A program made the position numbers and the translations under genes. The notes under the pieces were generated by a model. It was not told where the DNA came from. It did not search any database and saw only the letters and a list, made by a program, of their open reading frames with translations. Positions 8,669-16,931 of a stretch of DNA of 64,000 bases are shown piece after piece. Location of the stretch: NCBI RefSeq assembly GCF_004526235.1, contig NZ_CP038159.1:3410001-3474000 (forward strand). The letters run 5' to 3'. Position 1 is the first letter of the stretch, and each line of letters begins with the position of its first letter. The stretch comes from Sphingobacterium sp. CZ-2. GTDB taxonomy: Bacteria > Bacteroidota > Bacteroidia > Sphingobacteriales > Sphingobacteriaceae.

Positions 8669-9667
8669 ATGTCGGTAAAAATTGGCGAAAATATAGATTT
8701 AGGGGAGTTTCCGTTATTGCTAGCACCTATGGAAGATGTGAGTGATCCTCCTTTCCGTTTTGTGTGCAAGCAAAATGGGGTCGATATGATGTACACGGAA
8801 TTCATCTCTTCGGAGGGGTTGATCCGTGACGCGGCTAAATCACGTCAGAAGCTGGATATTTTTGAATACGAGCGACCTATTGGTATACAGATCTTTGGAT
8901 CTGATATCGAACACATGCGCCAATCGGCGGAGATCTGTACGCAAGCAAATCCAGATCTGATTGATATCAACTATGGATGTCCGGTCAAGAATGTGGCCTG
9001 TCGAGGTGCGGGAGCCAGTCTTTTGCAGGATATCGATAAGATGGTTGCCATGACCAAAGCGGTGGTGGAAGCTACCCATCTACCGGTGACCGTTAAAACG
9101 CGATTGGGCTGGGATGATAATACGAAAAATGTGTATGAGGTGGCTGAAAGGCTGCAGGATATAGGCATCAAGGCATTGGCGATACATGGTAGAACACGTG
9201 CGCAGATGTATAAAGGTCAGGCAGATTGGTCGATGATAAGGGATGTGAAAAGAAATCCGAGGATCCATATTCCGATTTTCGGAAATGGAGATATCGATTC
9301 GGTGGAAAAAGCTGCAGCGTGGCGTCAGGAGTTTGAGGTGGATGGGATTATGATTGGTAGAGCGTCTATTGGATACCCTTGGATTTTTAGGGAAGTAAAA
9401 CATTTTTTCAATACGGGAGAAAGGTTGGATGGACCTACTGTTTCAGAAAGGGTGGATGTGTGTTTGACACACTTGACCAAATCTATAGAATGGAAGGGCG
9501 ATAAAACCGGGATTTTTGAAATGAGAAGGCATTATGCTAATTATTTCAAGGGGATTCCAAATTTTAAGGAGTATAGGATGAAGTTGGTGGAGTTGATGGA
9601 TGTGAAGGATATTATGGAAGTGCTGGAGGAGATTAGGCATAATTTCGCGGAAGAGTTTTCAGGTTAG
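8669..9667 (+). CDS. dusB: tRNA-dihydrouridine synthase, DusB type
   Basis: This flavoenzyme reduces uridines to dihydrouridine in the D-loop of tRNAs. The 332 residues start with the FMN-binding barrel motif LLLAPMEDVSDPPFR. They include the catalytic cysteine segment DINYGCPVKNVACRGAGA, the MTKAVVEATHLPVTVKTRLGW region and AIHGRTRAQMYKG, all Dus signatures. A C-terminal helical tRNA-binding domain follows from about residue 250. Assignment to the B subtype rests on overall resemblance and is less certain than the family. The ORF ends just before a palindromic repeat cluster. Confidence 0.92.
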   Translation: MSVKIGENIDLGEFPLLLAPMEDVSDPPFRFVCKQNGVDMMYTEFISSEGLIRDAAKSRQKLDIFEYERPIGIQIFGSDIEHMRQSAEICTQANPDLIDINYGCPVKNVACRGAGASLLQDIDKMVAMTKAVVEATHLPVTVKTRLGWDDNTKNVYEVAERLQDIGIKALAIHGRTRAQMYKGQADWSMIRDVKRNPRIHIPIFGNGDIDSVEKAAAWRQEFEVDGIMIGRASIGYPWIFREVKHFFNTGERLDGPTVSERVDVCLTHLTKSIEWKGDKTGIFEMRRHYANYFKGIPNFKEYRMKLVELMDVKDIMEVLEEIRHNFAEEFSG

Positions 9668-9683
9668 GTTTTTTGCGCTTAAT

Positions 9684-9861
9684 CGTCATTGCGAGGAGTT
9701 TATTCTCGCCACGTCATTGCGAGGAGTTTATTCTCGCCACGTCATTGCGAGGAGGTACGACGAAGCAATCTTTATTTAAATCGGAAGATTGCTTCGTACC
9801 TCGCAATGACGGCGTGTCACAATGACGGCGTGTCGCAATGACGATGAAACTTACAATGACG
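9684..9861. repeat. Palindromic intergenic repeat cluster (GTCATTGCGAGG family), copy 1
   Basis: Two 28-bp tandem units beginning CGTCATTGCGAGGAG (9684, 9712) are followed by a third start at 9740. The third forms the left arm of a large imperfect palindrome: CGTCATTGCGAGGAG plus GACGAAGCAATCTT (9740-9772), paired with AAGATTGCTTCGT plus CCTCGCAATGACG (9785-9811). Degenerate GCAATGACG units continue to 9861. It lies between the convergent ends of dusB and the flippase gene, where it may act as a strong hairpin. A related copy is at 20866-20971. Confidence 0.85.
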
Positions 9862-9865
9862 TTTC

Positions 9866-11350
9866 TTACCTCCTCAAAACCCTTCTTATCGTATCTTTCT
9901 CCAAATAAGCCACTGCCCCAACAAATCCAATAAACACCAAATTCCCCAACCAAATATTCAGCTCATAAACAAGCCAAGCCAATCCCGCGCCAATAACTAA
10001 ATAAACACAGATCTTCCCCACCTTATACGGAATCGCATAATTTCTTTGCCCCCAGAAATAAGACAAACTCACCATCAACAAATAAGTTATCGTAGTAGAC
10101 ACCGAAGCACCCACATACGAATATTTAGGTATCAACAACAAATTCATCCCTATGGTAACAATAGCACCTAATCCCGAAATATAAAGACCATATCGTGTTT
10201 GGTCCGACAACTTATACCATACCGAAAGGTTCATGTAAATCCCCAACAAGACATAATTGAACAACAATAAGGGAACAATAAACAATCCAGACCAGAACTC
10301 CGCCTGTTTTTCCTCAGTTCCTCTGATAAATTCCTTCAACCATTCTAAATTTGCACTTAACCCCACCATCACCAACAACATCGCAATCACGAAATACTCC
10401 ATGATCATCGCATAGGTCTTCCTCGCATTCTCATTTTTAGCATAGGAAAAGAAGAATGGCTCTGCCCCTAACCTAAATGCTGTTACAAATAGATTCAAAA
10501 ATAAGGCAAGTTTTGCCACAGCACCATAAATCCCTACATCCAAATCACCCTTTCCTTCTGGCAATAAATGTGGCATCATCATCTTATCCAAATTCTCATT
10601 GATGATGAAAGATATATTTGCAATCAAGATCGGGAAACTATAGGTCAGCATATTCCTTAAAAGTGCAGCATCCACTTGCATCCTAAAACTCATTACCTGA
10701 GGTATCAGAAGAAGCAATGTAGCTGCAGAGGCAATTAAGTTTGCCACAAAAACATTCCCCAACCAGCCTTCCCTGTACCAGGTAAGAGACCAGCTCTTAA
10801 ATGATTCAGAGTAATCCTGTAGCCAAGGAATACCATACAGAAAAAGAAAGATAAAACCGATGTAAACCAATATATTGATCAGTTTTACTAGGCCATAGCG
10901 AATTGGTCTACCGTCGGCCCGTAATTTTGCGAAAGGGATTACAGCAATAGCATCTACCGATACAATAAGTGCAATAAGCTTCACATAGGCAGTGAAATCA
11001 CTGAGGTCTTTTCCATTTCCTGCCCATCTAGCCAAAGGTTCGGCAAATACAAAGGCTGTTATAAGGAAAATAATAGCCATAAAAAGGGTGACAAAGAAGC
11101 TGGTATCAAATACCTTTCTTTTGTCACCCTCTACTTTTTGTAAATATCTGAAAAAGGTGGTTTCCATCCCGAATGCCAAAATCGCATTCAACATGGAAGC
11201 GTAGGAAAACATCTGGGTAAATATCCCGTATACGGGAGCTCCAAAGCTTCGTGTAAGGAAGGGAGTGATGACAAAACCCAACATCCGGGATATAATGGTC
11301 GAAAGACCATATATCATCGTATCGCTGACAAATTTCTTTACAACTGACAC
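9866..11350 (-). CDS. Polysaccharide biosynthesis flippase (Wzx/MOP superfamily)
   Basis: This 494-residue polytopic membrane protein probably flips lipid-linked oligosaccharides across the inner membrane. It has about 12-14 hydrophobic segments. Its N-terminal stretch YGLSTIISRMLGFVITPFLT, followed by FGAPVYGIFTQMFSY, is the typical start of polysaccharide-export flippases of the MATE-like MOP superfamily. The start is GTG at 11350, separated by one base from the acylphosphatase stop, so the two genes form an operon and are probably coupled. No glycosyltransferase cluster surrounds it, so the transported glycan is unknown; a lipid II flippase role is a weaker alternative. Confidence 0.85.
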   Translation of the reverse strand: MSVVKKFVSDTMIYGLSTIISRMLGFVITPFLTRSFGAPVYGIFTQMFSYASMLNAILAFGMETTFFRYLQKVEGDKRKVFDTSFFVTLFMAIIFLITAFVFAEPLARWAGNGKDLSDFTAYVKLIALIVSVDAIAVIPFAKLRADGRPIRYGLVKLINILVYIGFIFLFLYGIPWLQDYSESFKSWSLTWYREGWLGNVFVANLIASAATLLLLIPQVMSFRMQVDAALLRNMLTYSFPILIANISFIINENLDKMMMPHLLPEGKGDLDVGIYGAVAKLALFLNLFVTAFRLGAEPFFFSYAKNENARKTYAMIMEYFVIAMLLVMVGLSANLEWLKEFIRGTEEKQAEFWSGLFIVPLLLFNYVLLGIYMNLSVWYKLSDQTRYGLYISGLGAIVTIGMNLLLIPKYSYVGASVSTTITYLLMVSLSYFWGQRNYAIPYKVGKICVYLVIGAGLAWLVYELNIWLGNLVFIGFVGAVAYLEKDTIRRVLRR

Positions 11351-11351
11351 C

Positions 11352-11633
11352 CTATTTTATTTTCTTGATGACCTCAAAATTCCGATATCCTTTCAAGGTA
11401 TCCTCTTCGGTGTGCTGAACGGCAGTTACCTCCGCAAGCTCCGGACCCTCCTGGCAGAATTCCATGAAGGACTCTAATGCAAATGCATCACCTTCTGCTT
11501 CGATCAAAACCGAACCATCCGGCTGATTGATCACATATCCTTTTACCCCAAGTAGGTCTGCAACAGCCTTGGTACTGGCACGAAAATTCACTCCCTGTAC
11601 CTTGCCTTGAACCTGAATATTCCAGTGTTTCAT
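11352..11633 (-). CDS. acyP: Acylphosphatase
   Basis: This small 93-residue enzyme hydrolyses carboxyl-phosphate bonds of acylphosphates such as carbamoyl phosphate or 1,3-bisphosphoglycerate. Family motifs are clear: WNIQVQGKVQGVNFRASTKA carries the phosphate-binding loop with its arginine, and GYVINQPDGSVLIEAEGD carries the catalytic asparagine (GYVxNxxDGSV). It leads a two-gene operon with the flippase. A -7 box (TACCTTTG) ends four bases before the ATG, so the mRNA is probably leaderless. Confidence 0.93.
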   Translation of the reverse strand: MKHWNIQVQGKVQGVNFRASTKAVADLLGVKGYVINQPDGSVLIEAEGDAFALESFMEFCQEGPELAEVTAVQHTEEDTLKGYRNFEVIKKIK

Positions 11634-11637
11634 GTTA

Positions 11638-11645
11638 CAAAGGTA
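11638..11645 (-). promoter_or_regulatory. -7 promoter box of the acyP-flippase operon
   Basis: On the minus strand TACCTTTG matches TAnnTTTG, with four bases (TAAC) between its G and the ATG at 11633. This is the same spacing as at trmD, and it predicts a leaderless transcript. Confidence 0.6.
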
Positions 11646-11667
11646 GAAGAAGAATTAGAAAATAAAA

Positions 11668-12831
11668 CTACCTTAATCTTCTAACCTTAACTTTAGGTGT
11701 CAATTTGAAGGAGTTCATTCCTACTAACAAAAGCAGCCCAGGCCTTTTTCCTACTTCCAGACTACCAAACTGCTCGTGGAGATTTAAGGCTTTAGCTCCA
11801 TTAATGGTCGCCCATTTTATGGTTTCATTAAAATCCAATTCAGGGAATTCCTTATGGATGACCTTTAATTCCTCCAAAATATCTAAAGTGTCATTAGAGG
11901 CCAAGCTATCTGTTCCTAAAATAATATTATGATCGCCTAATAGGAAATTACCGATTTTCGGGATCCGATTTTCGATATAAAGATTGGCCTTTGGACAGAA
12001 ACAAAAATACACTTGTCTACCCATACGGTCTACAAAATCCAAATCTTTGATAGAGGTATAGGTGTTATGTACCAAGATCAGCTTGTTTTTTGTAGGAATA
12101 TAAGGCAGGAAGGATTGCAGCGAATTTCTAGCTTGCGCCCTGAAATCCTCCACTTCGAAATTCATGCGTCGATAGAAGTCCAAAAACTCCCCTGTTTTAT
12201 ACCTGTAAAGCTTATTCTCTTCATCACTTTCTTGGTTGTGGATAGATATGATATTATCTTCAGATACTGCTTTTTTAAATGTTTTGAACAGGGATTTTGA
12301 CCCTGAGTAGGGTGCATGGGGCGTAATGGATGTATGTTTATAGTCGAAATGGAATTCGATCTCCTTCGCTTGGTCTATTCTTTCCTCCACATCCTCCTTA
12401 CGCATGGCCATGATCTCAACAAATGTATGGTAGGTAATAGGGCTTTGCTCTTTTACCTTCGCTGTAGCGGCAGTATTCACGTGGTCACCAACGGCCTGAA
12501 TACCATTTTCAAACATTTTCTTATCCGCCTCAACCATTGCTTGATGAATGGCATCTTCTGCATGTTGGCGTTCGCCCATTACTGTCGTTAAGAAGTTAGG
12601 TAAACCGGTACCTTTTGGCACCACATTCAACATATGAGAAAGTTCTAAATGGCAATGTGCATTGATAAATCCAGGGATTAGGGCTCCCTTATGATGCTCG
12701 ACTTTGCTATCATCAATTTCGCCCGGATTAAATACACCTTTGATTATTCCCTCGTCGTCCATGGCTACGACACCTTTTTTTATTGCCTGACCAGCAATAG
12801 GAAATACAACATCAGCACTGTAATACTTCAT
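11668..12831 (-). CDS. Metal-dependent amidohydrolase-family protein
   Basis: The 387-residue protein belongs to the amidohydrolase superfamily of TIM-barrel deaminases and hydrolases. Visible motifs are the metal-binding HxH in GFINAHCHLELSH near residue 55, ITPHAPYSGS near 170, IISIHNQES near 200, LVHNTYTS near 255, and GTDSLASNDTLDI near 310 with the conserved Asp. The overall layout resembles the guanine, S-adenosylhomocysteine and aminofutalosine deaminase groups, but the substrate cannot be fixed from sequence. It is transcribed separately on the minus strand, divergent from the thiamine receptor. The ATG at 12831 gives a full-length N-terminus. Confidence 0.85.
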   Translation of the reverse strand: MKYYSADVVFPIAGQAIKKGVVAMDDEGIIKGVFNPGEIDDSKVEHHKGALIPGFINAHCHLELSHMLNVVPKGTGLPNFLTTVMGERQHAEDAIHQAMVEADKKMFENGIQAVGDHVNTAATAKVKEQSPITYHTFVEIMAMRKEDVEERIDQAKEIEFHFDYKHTSITPHAPYSGSKSLFKTFKKAVSEDNIISIHNQESDEENKLYRYKTGEFLDFYRRMNFEVEDFRAQARNSLQSFLPYIPTKNKLILVHNTYTSIKDLDFVDRMGRQVYFCFCPKANLYIENRIPKIGNFLLGDHNIILGTDSLASNDTLDILEELKVIHKEFPELDFNETIKWATINGAKALNLHEQFGSLEVGKRPGLLLLVGMNSFKLTPKVKVRRLR

Positions 12832-12965
12832 ACAATTTAATAGTTCTATGTTTTGTTAAGTTAGCGTAATCCTGCCTCATCAGCAGGTCAGCCAAATTAC
12901 AAAAAATAATATACAGTTTAACTAATAAAAAAATATTTATGAATTTGTTACAAAGCTATCGTCAT

Positions 12966-12996
12966 TTTGATTTTATCGAGATAAAGATTAGCTTTG
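12966..12996 (+). promoter_or_regulatory. Promoter of the TPP-riboswitch transcript
   Basis: TTTG (12966-12969) and TAGCTTTG (12989-12996) fit the -33 and -7 elements with a 19-bp gap. Transcription would start near 13001, directly before the aptamer. Confidence 0.65.
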
Positions 12997-13004
12997 CAGC
13001 ATCA

Positions 13005-13107
13005 ATTAGGGGTGCCTTGTTTTGACGACACGAATAAAGGCTGAGATTATACCCTGTGCAAATGATATTGCACTCACCTGATCTGGATAATGCCAGCGTA
13101 GGGAAAG
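13005..13107 (+). promoter_or_regulatory. TPP riboswitch (THI element)
   Basis: Conserved THI-box blocks appear in order: AGGGGTGCC (13008-13016), GGCTGAGATTATACCC (13039-13054), and ACCTGATCTGGATAATGCCA (13077-13096), then GCGTAGGGAAAG. The insert between the second and third blocks forms the variable P3 hairpin (GTGCAAATGATATTGCAC). The element lies directly upstream of a TonB-dependent receptor. In Bacteroidota such receptors are predicted thiamine importers repressed by thiamine pyrophosphate. Downstream, a 14-bp palindrome at 13111-13124 and a stem CCTGTTG/CAACGGG (about 13123-13145) precede the likely start codon. No T-run follows, so translational control is more likely than termination. 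Confidence 0.96.
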
Positions 13108-13176
13108 GGAGGTTAAATTTAACCTGTTGTGACCCCTTGCAACGGGATGTTTAACTCAAATAACAAATTACGTATT

Positions 13177-15639
13177 ATGTTTAACAAATTGATGGCTTTG
13201 GCTTTTACCTGCCTGTTTGCTATTAACTGTCTTGCCCAAACAGCGCTCTCGATTAAGGTGACCGACGAGCAGAACAAACCTTTGGCTTTCGCCACTGTTA
13301 GCCTTGATGAAAAATCCCAAAAAACCAACAAAGATGGGATTGCCGTATTTCAGGACCTCAGTAACAAAACTTATGCTCTTAAAGTAAGCTACCTAGGTTT
13401 TGAACAGATCAATGGAAGTGTTAACCCACAGAACAGCAATTTCTTACATTTAACCATGAAGCCAACGGCCTATCAAACGGAGGAGATCTATATCTCCGCA
13501 ACAAGAGCCAAGGATAACGCGGCTACTACCTTTAAAAACATTGGTAAGGAAGAAATTCGAAAGAAGAATCTGGGCCAGGATATCCCCTATTTATTGGATC
13601 AGACACCGGGTGTGGTAATCGGATCTGACGCAGGGGCTGGAATCGGATATACGAATATGACCATTCGGGGATCCGATAACGAACGTATCAATGTGACCCT
13701 CAATGGCATTCCATTGAACAACTCGGAAAGTATGGGTTCCTTTTTCGTGAATCTACCTGACTTTGCTTCCAGCACACAGAGTATTCAGGTTCAACGTGGT
13801 ATAGGTACTTCCACCAATGGTGCTGGTGCATTTGGTGCCTCGTTGAACATTCAAACGGATGGATTAGAGACTACGCCATATGCAGAACTGAACAACAGCT
13901 TTGGATCTTTCAATTCCTGGAAAAACACTCTGAAAGTAGGTTCTGGTTTAATCAATGGCAAATACGCCTTCAATGCCCGATTATCCCGCATCAATTCAGA
14001 TGGTTATGTGGAAAGAGCATCATCTGATCTAAAATCCTTTTATGTAGATGGAGGCATCTATACCGATCGCCATACCCTAAAAGCAACAGTTTTTTCCGGA
14101 AAAGAAAAGACCTACCAAGCCTGGTACGGATTGCCGGAGCCTTTGTTCACGGGAAATAAGGATAGAATGGACGATTATATCGCAGCCATGGAAATCTATG
14201 ACCCGATTGAAATTGCTCGTATTAAGGCAGCAGATGAAAGATACAACATTTACACCTATGATAACCAGACGGACAACTATGTGCAGACGCATAGCCATCT
14301 GCAGTACAGCTTCCGCATGAATGATAAAACAAGTTTAAATGCGGGTTTGCATTATACACGAGGGGCTGGATATTATGAAGAATATCGAATAGACGACAAG
14401 TTTGAAAGTTATGGCCTTCCAGCTGTAAATATCAATGGAGAAATCAAGAAAAAATCGGATATTATCCGGCAGCGGTGGTTGGATAATCACTTCTATGGTT
14501 TTACCTATGCTTTGCAGCATAAATGGAACGAAAACATCAATCTGACATTAGGAGGTGCTTATAACCAATATTTTGGCGGACATTTTGGAGAGGTTTTGTG
14601 GAGTAAATTCAATGCGGGCATTCAGCCATACCATCGCTATTATTATAATGAAGCACATAAGAACGACTTCAACATCTACGCAAAAGCGGATATCAAACAG
14701 GATGATTGGATCTTCAACATCGATCTTCAATATAGAAACATATTCTATAAGGCTGAAGGGGATGACAACAAGATCAAGGATCTAAATTTCAGGGACAATC
14801 TCAACTTCTTCAATCCGAAAGCTGGAATCACCTATCTACTGAACGAAAATGCAAATATCTATGCTTCCTATGCTTATGCCAGCAAAGAGCCAGTTCGTAA
14901 GGATTATGTGGAAAATCCGCTCAATATGTTCCCGAAGCCTGAAAAAATGCAAAATGTGGAAGCTGGCTACCGGCATCGCGCTAGTGATTTCAATTTGGGA
15001 GTGAATGTATATGCGATGCTGTACAAAGATCAATTGATTCCTACGGGTAGAATCAATGATGTTGGCGAGGCTATTCGTCAAAATGTGGATGAAAGTTATC
15101 GAATCGGCGTGGAATTGGATGCAGGATGGAACATCACAGAGCAGTTTAATTGGTCGGCTACTGCAGCATTAAGCCAGAATAAGATCAAAAACTTCACAGA
15201 AATCCTAACGGTTTATGATAATAATACCAATTGGGGTAAAGTGGGTGAGAAGGAGATTTTTTATAATAGTACCAATATCGCTAAATCACCTTCGGCGGTG
15301 TTATCCAATAATTTCACATACAGACCTACAGAAAACCTTTCCTTCAGTCTCTTAAGCAAATACATCTCCAGAATCTACTTGGATAACAGTAGCGCATTAG
15401 AACGAAGTATCAAAGCGTCCTTTGTCAACAACATCCAAGGAACTTATACATTCTCTGCTTTTGGCATCAAGAGAATAGACCTGAATGCCACTGTATTCAA
15501 TATCCTGAACGCCAAATACACTACTACAGGCTATACTTGGGGTCAATATTTCCAGGACACCAACAGCAGAGATTACTATAACTTCTACTACCCTCAAGCT
15601 GGCCCGAATTTTATGATCGGACTTGGGTTGAGTATTTAG
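13177..15639 (+). CDS. TonB-dependent receptor, probable thiamine (or precursor) importer
   Basis: The ATG at 13177 gives MFNKLMALAFTCLFAINCLA, a good signal peptide, so it is preferred over upstream in-frame starts at 13129 and 13147. An N-terminal carboxypeptidase-like domain (ALSIKVTDEQNKPLAFATVS) precedes a plug with TPGVVIGSDAGAGIGYTNM and IRGSDNERINVTLNGIPLNN. A beta-barrel follows to the C-terminus. The protein has 820 residues, typical of vitamin and siderophore-type receptors. It lacks a SusD partner and differs from SusC. Control by a TPP riboswitch makes thiamine or a thiamine precursor the most likely cargo; this is inferred from regulation. No thi biosynthesis gene is adjacent. 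Confidence 0.9.
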   Translation: MFNKLMALAFTCLFAINCLAQTALSIKVTDEQNKPLAFATVSLDEKSQKTNKDGIAVFQDLSNKTYALKVSYLGFEQINGSVNPQNSNFLHLTMKPTAYQTEEIYISATRAKDNAATTFKNIGKEEIRKKNLGQDIPYLLDQTPGVVIGSDAGAGIGYTNMTIRGSDNERINVTLNGIPLNNSESMGSFFVNLPDFASSTQSIQVQRGIGTSTNGAGAFGASLNIQTDGLETTPYAELNNSFGSFNSWKNTLKVGSGLINGKYAFNARLSRINSDGYVERASSDLKSFYVDGGIYTDRHTLKATVFSGKEKTYQAWYGLPEPLFTGNKDRMDDYIAAMEIYDPIEIARIKAADERYNIYTYDNQTDNYVQTHSHLQYSFRMNDKTSLNAGLHYTRGAGYYEEYRIDDKFESYGLPAVNINGEIKKKSDIIRQRWLDNHFYGFTYALQHKWNENINLTLGGAYNQYFGGHFGEVLWSKFNAGIQPYHRYYYNEAHKNDFNIYAKADIKQDDWIFNIDLQYRNIFYKAEGDDNKIKDLNFRDNLNFFNPKAGITYLLNENANIYASYAYASKEPVRKDYVENPLNMFPKPEKMQNVEAGYRHRASDFNLGVNVYAMLYKDQLIPTGRINDVGEAIRQNVDESYRIGVELDAGWNITEQFNWSATAALSQNKIKNFTEILTVYDNNTNWGKVGEKEIFYNSTNIAKSPSAVLSNNFTYRPTENLSFSLLSKYISRIYLDNSSALERSIKASFVNNIQGTYTFSAFGIKRIDLNATVFNILNAKYTTTGYTWGQYFQDTNSRDYYNFYYPQAGPNFMIGLGLSI

Positions 15640-15664
15640 CTCTTGTTTTGAGTATTTAGTAGCC

Positions 15665-15746
15665 AGTATTTAGTATTTAGACCTATATTTACAAACCATA
15701 GAATTGGTAAATTAATAGCAGACCATAGGTCTAAATACTAAATACT
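15665..15746. repeat. 22-bp perfect inverted repeat in an intergenic gap
   Basis: Arms at 15665-15686 and 15725-15746 are perfect reverse complements, built on repeated TATTTAG/CTAAATA units and separated by 38 bases. It lies between the receptor stop and the dtd start. Related fragments (GAGTATTTAGTATTAAGACC) occur near 47102. It may be a hairpin that stabilises or separates the flanking transcripts. Confidence 0.75.
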
Positions 15747-15763
15747 TTATACTAAATACTAAT

Positions 15764-16222
15764 ATGAGGTGTGTAATTCAACGTGTAACGCAAGCGTCCT
15801 GCACAGTATATAATAAAATAACAGGCCAAATTGATCTGGGTCTTTTGGTTTTGTTGGGTGTGGAAGAAGAGGATAGCCAAGAGGACATGCAATGGTTGGG
15901 CCAGAAATTGGTTAATCTAAGAATATTTTCGGATGAGAATGGCTTGATGAATAAGTCTGTTCAGGATGTGCAAGGGAATATATTATTGATTTCTCAATTT
16001 ACGCTATTTGCACAGACCAAAAAGGGCAATAGACCTTCGTTTATTCGTGCTGGGAAACCTGATATGGCAAAACCGATGTATGAGGAGATGGGAAAATTGT
16101 TGAGTCAGCTTTTAGGAAAAGAGGTGCAGATGGGCGTGTTTGGAGGGGATATGAAAATAGACCTTCGGAATGATGGTCCAGTAACTATAATCATGAACAC
16201 CAAGGATAAGGATAATTTTTAA
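15764..16222 (+). CDS. dtd: D-aminoacyl-tRNA deacylase
   Basis: Dtd hydrolyses D-amino acids mischarged onto tRNA, and glycine on tRNA-Ala, protecting translation quality. The 152 residues match the family length. The start MRCVIQRVTQASC, the catalytic-site motif LLISQFTLFAQTKKGNRPSF (family SQFTLxA) and GVFGGDMKIDLRNDGPVTI near the C-terminus (family NxGPVT) are all present. The gene begins 18 bp after a long inverted repeat. The MazG-like gene follows on the same strand after 80 bp, so the two may be co-transcribed. Confidence 0.95.
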   Translation: MRCVIQRVTQASCTVYNKITGQIDLGLLVLLGVEEEDSQEDMQWLGQKLVNLRIFSDENGLMNKSVQDVQGNILLISQFTLFAQTKKGNRPSFIRAGKPDMAKPMYEEMGKLLSQLLGKEVQMGVFGGDMKIDLRNDGPVTIIMNTKDKDNF

Positions 16223-16302
16223 GGTCTGAGATTCAATTTGAATCGCAATCTTATTTTCAACCAAATATCTAATTTTGATATACAAATTTCTAATTGATTT
16301 TT

Positions 16303-16635
16303 ATGACCATAGAAGAAGCTCAAAAAACAGTAGATCAATGGATCAAAACCACTGGCATCCGTTATTTCAATGAATTAACCAACACTGCTATTCTGATGGA
16401 AGAAGTTGGGGAAGTAGCTAGGATAATGGCTAGAAAATATGGTGAGCAATCCTTTAAGAAATCAGATGAGGAAGTCAACTTAGCCGATGAAATGGCAGAT
16501 GTGATGTTCGTTTTGATCTGTTTGGCAAACCAGACCGGAATTAATTTGACAGAAGCTTTGGAAAAAAACCTCCAAAAGAAGACCCTTCGTGATAGCAAAA
16601 GGCATAAAAACAATGAAAAGCTAAAAGGAGGATAG
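16303..16635 (+). CDS. MazG-like nucleotide pyrophosphohydrolase
   Basis: This short 110-residue all-alpha NTP-PPase probably hydrolyses a nucleoside triphosphate or a damaged nucleotide to the monophosphate. The Mg-binding motif pair is visible as LMEEVGEVARIMAR (EExxE) and ADEMADVMFVLICLAN (ExxD). The ATG at 16303 (MTIEEAQKTVDQW) is preferred over an in-frame TTG nine bases upstream. The small single-domain form resembles house-cleaning MazG relatives rather than full-length MazG. The natural substrate is not deducible. The gene ends shortly before the left part of an IS110 element. Confidence 0.87.
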   Translation: MTIEEAQKTVDQWIKTTGIRYFNELTNTAILMEEVGEVARIMARKYGEQSFKKSDEEVNLADEMADVMFVLICLANQTGINLTEALEKNLQKKTLRDSKRHKNNEKLKGG

Positions 16636-16668
16636 TTCCTTTGCATTTATTCCTCATGAAACGGGGCT

Positions 16669-16710
16669 GTCTCCTATGTTTGTGTCAAGCAAATGTAGGA
16701 GACATTTTTT
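16669..16710 (+). terminator. Intrinsic terminator-like hairpin after the MazG-like gene
   Basis: GTCTCCTA (16669-16676) pairs with TAGGAGAC (16696-16703). The inner stem TGTTTG/CAAATG extends it with wobble pairs, and six T follow (16705-16710). It may end the MazG transcript or shield the IS left end from readthrough; which is unclear because the IS boundary is not fixed. Confidence 0.65.
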
Positions 16711-16714
16711 GTTT

Positions 16715-16931
16715 TATAGATTTGCTGTATTTAGTGAAAAGAGGGAGAGCCTAGGGCTGTCTTAGTAGCTTTTTTAGCATACTGATTTTTAGAGATGGCC
16801 TTCCTCTTTTTCGCTTCCTAAGACAGAACAGAATGTAAGGCGGAATTACAGTCCAGCTTGAATATCCATAAGGAGACAAGTCCAAGGGAAGTTTCACTAT
16901 TGATTTTTCAGTTTCACATCAAAAAATTAAC
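16715..16931 (+). ncRNA. Candidate bridge RNA region of the IS110 element
   Basis: IS110-group recombinases use a structured RNA encoded in the left noncoding end to pair target and donor DNA. This region carries nested complementarity: CTGTCTTAG (16757-16765) with CTAAGACAG (16818-16826), and AAAAGAGGGA (16737-16746) with TTCCTCTTTT (16801-16810, one wobble). It has no ORF of its own. RNA ends and guide loops are not resolved. The call is by position and structure only. Confidence 0.4.

Noticed and set aside
9684..9770. Tandem 28-bp units resembling a small CRISPR array.
   Set aside because: The units are head-to-tail without variable spacers, no cas gene is present, and the third unit is part of a palindrome.
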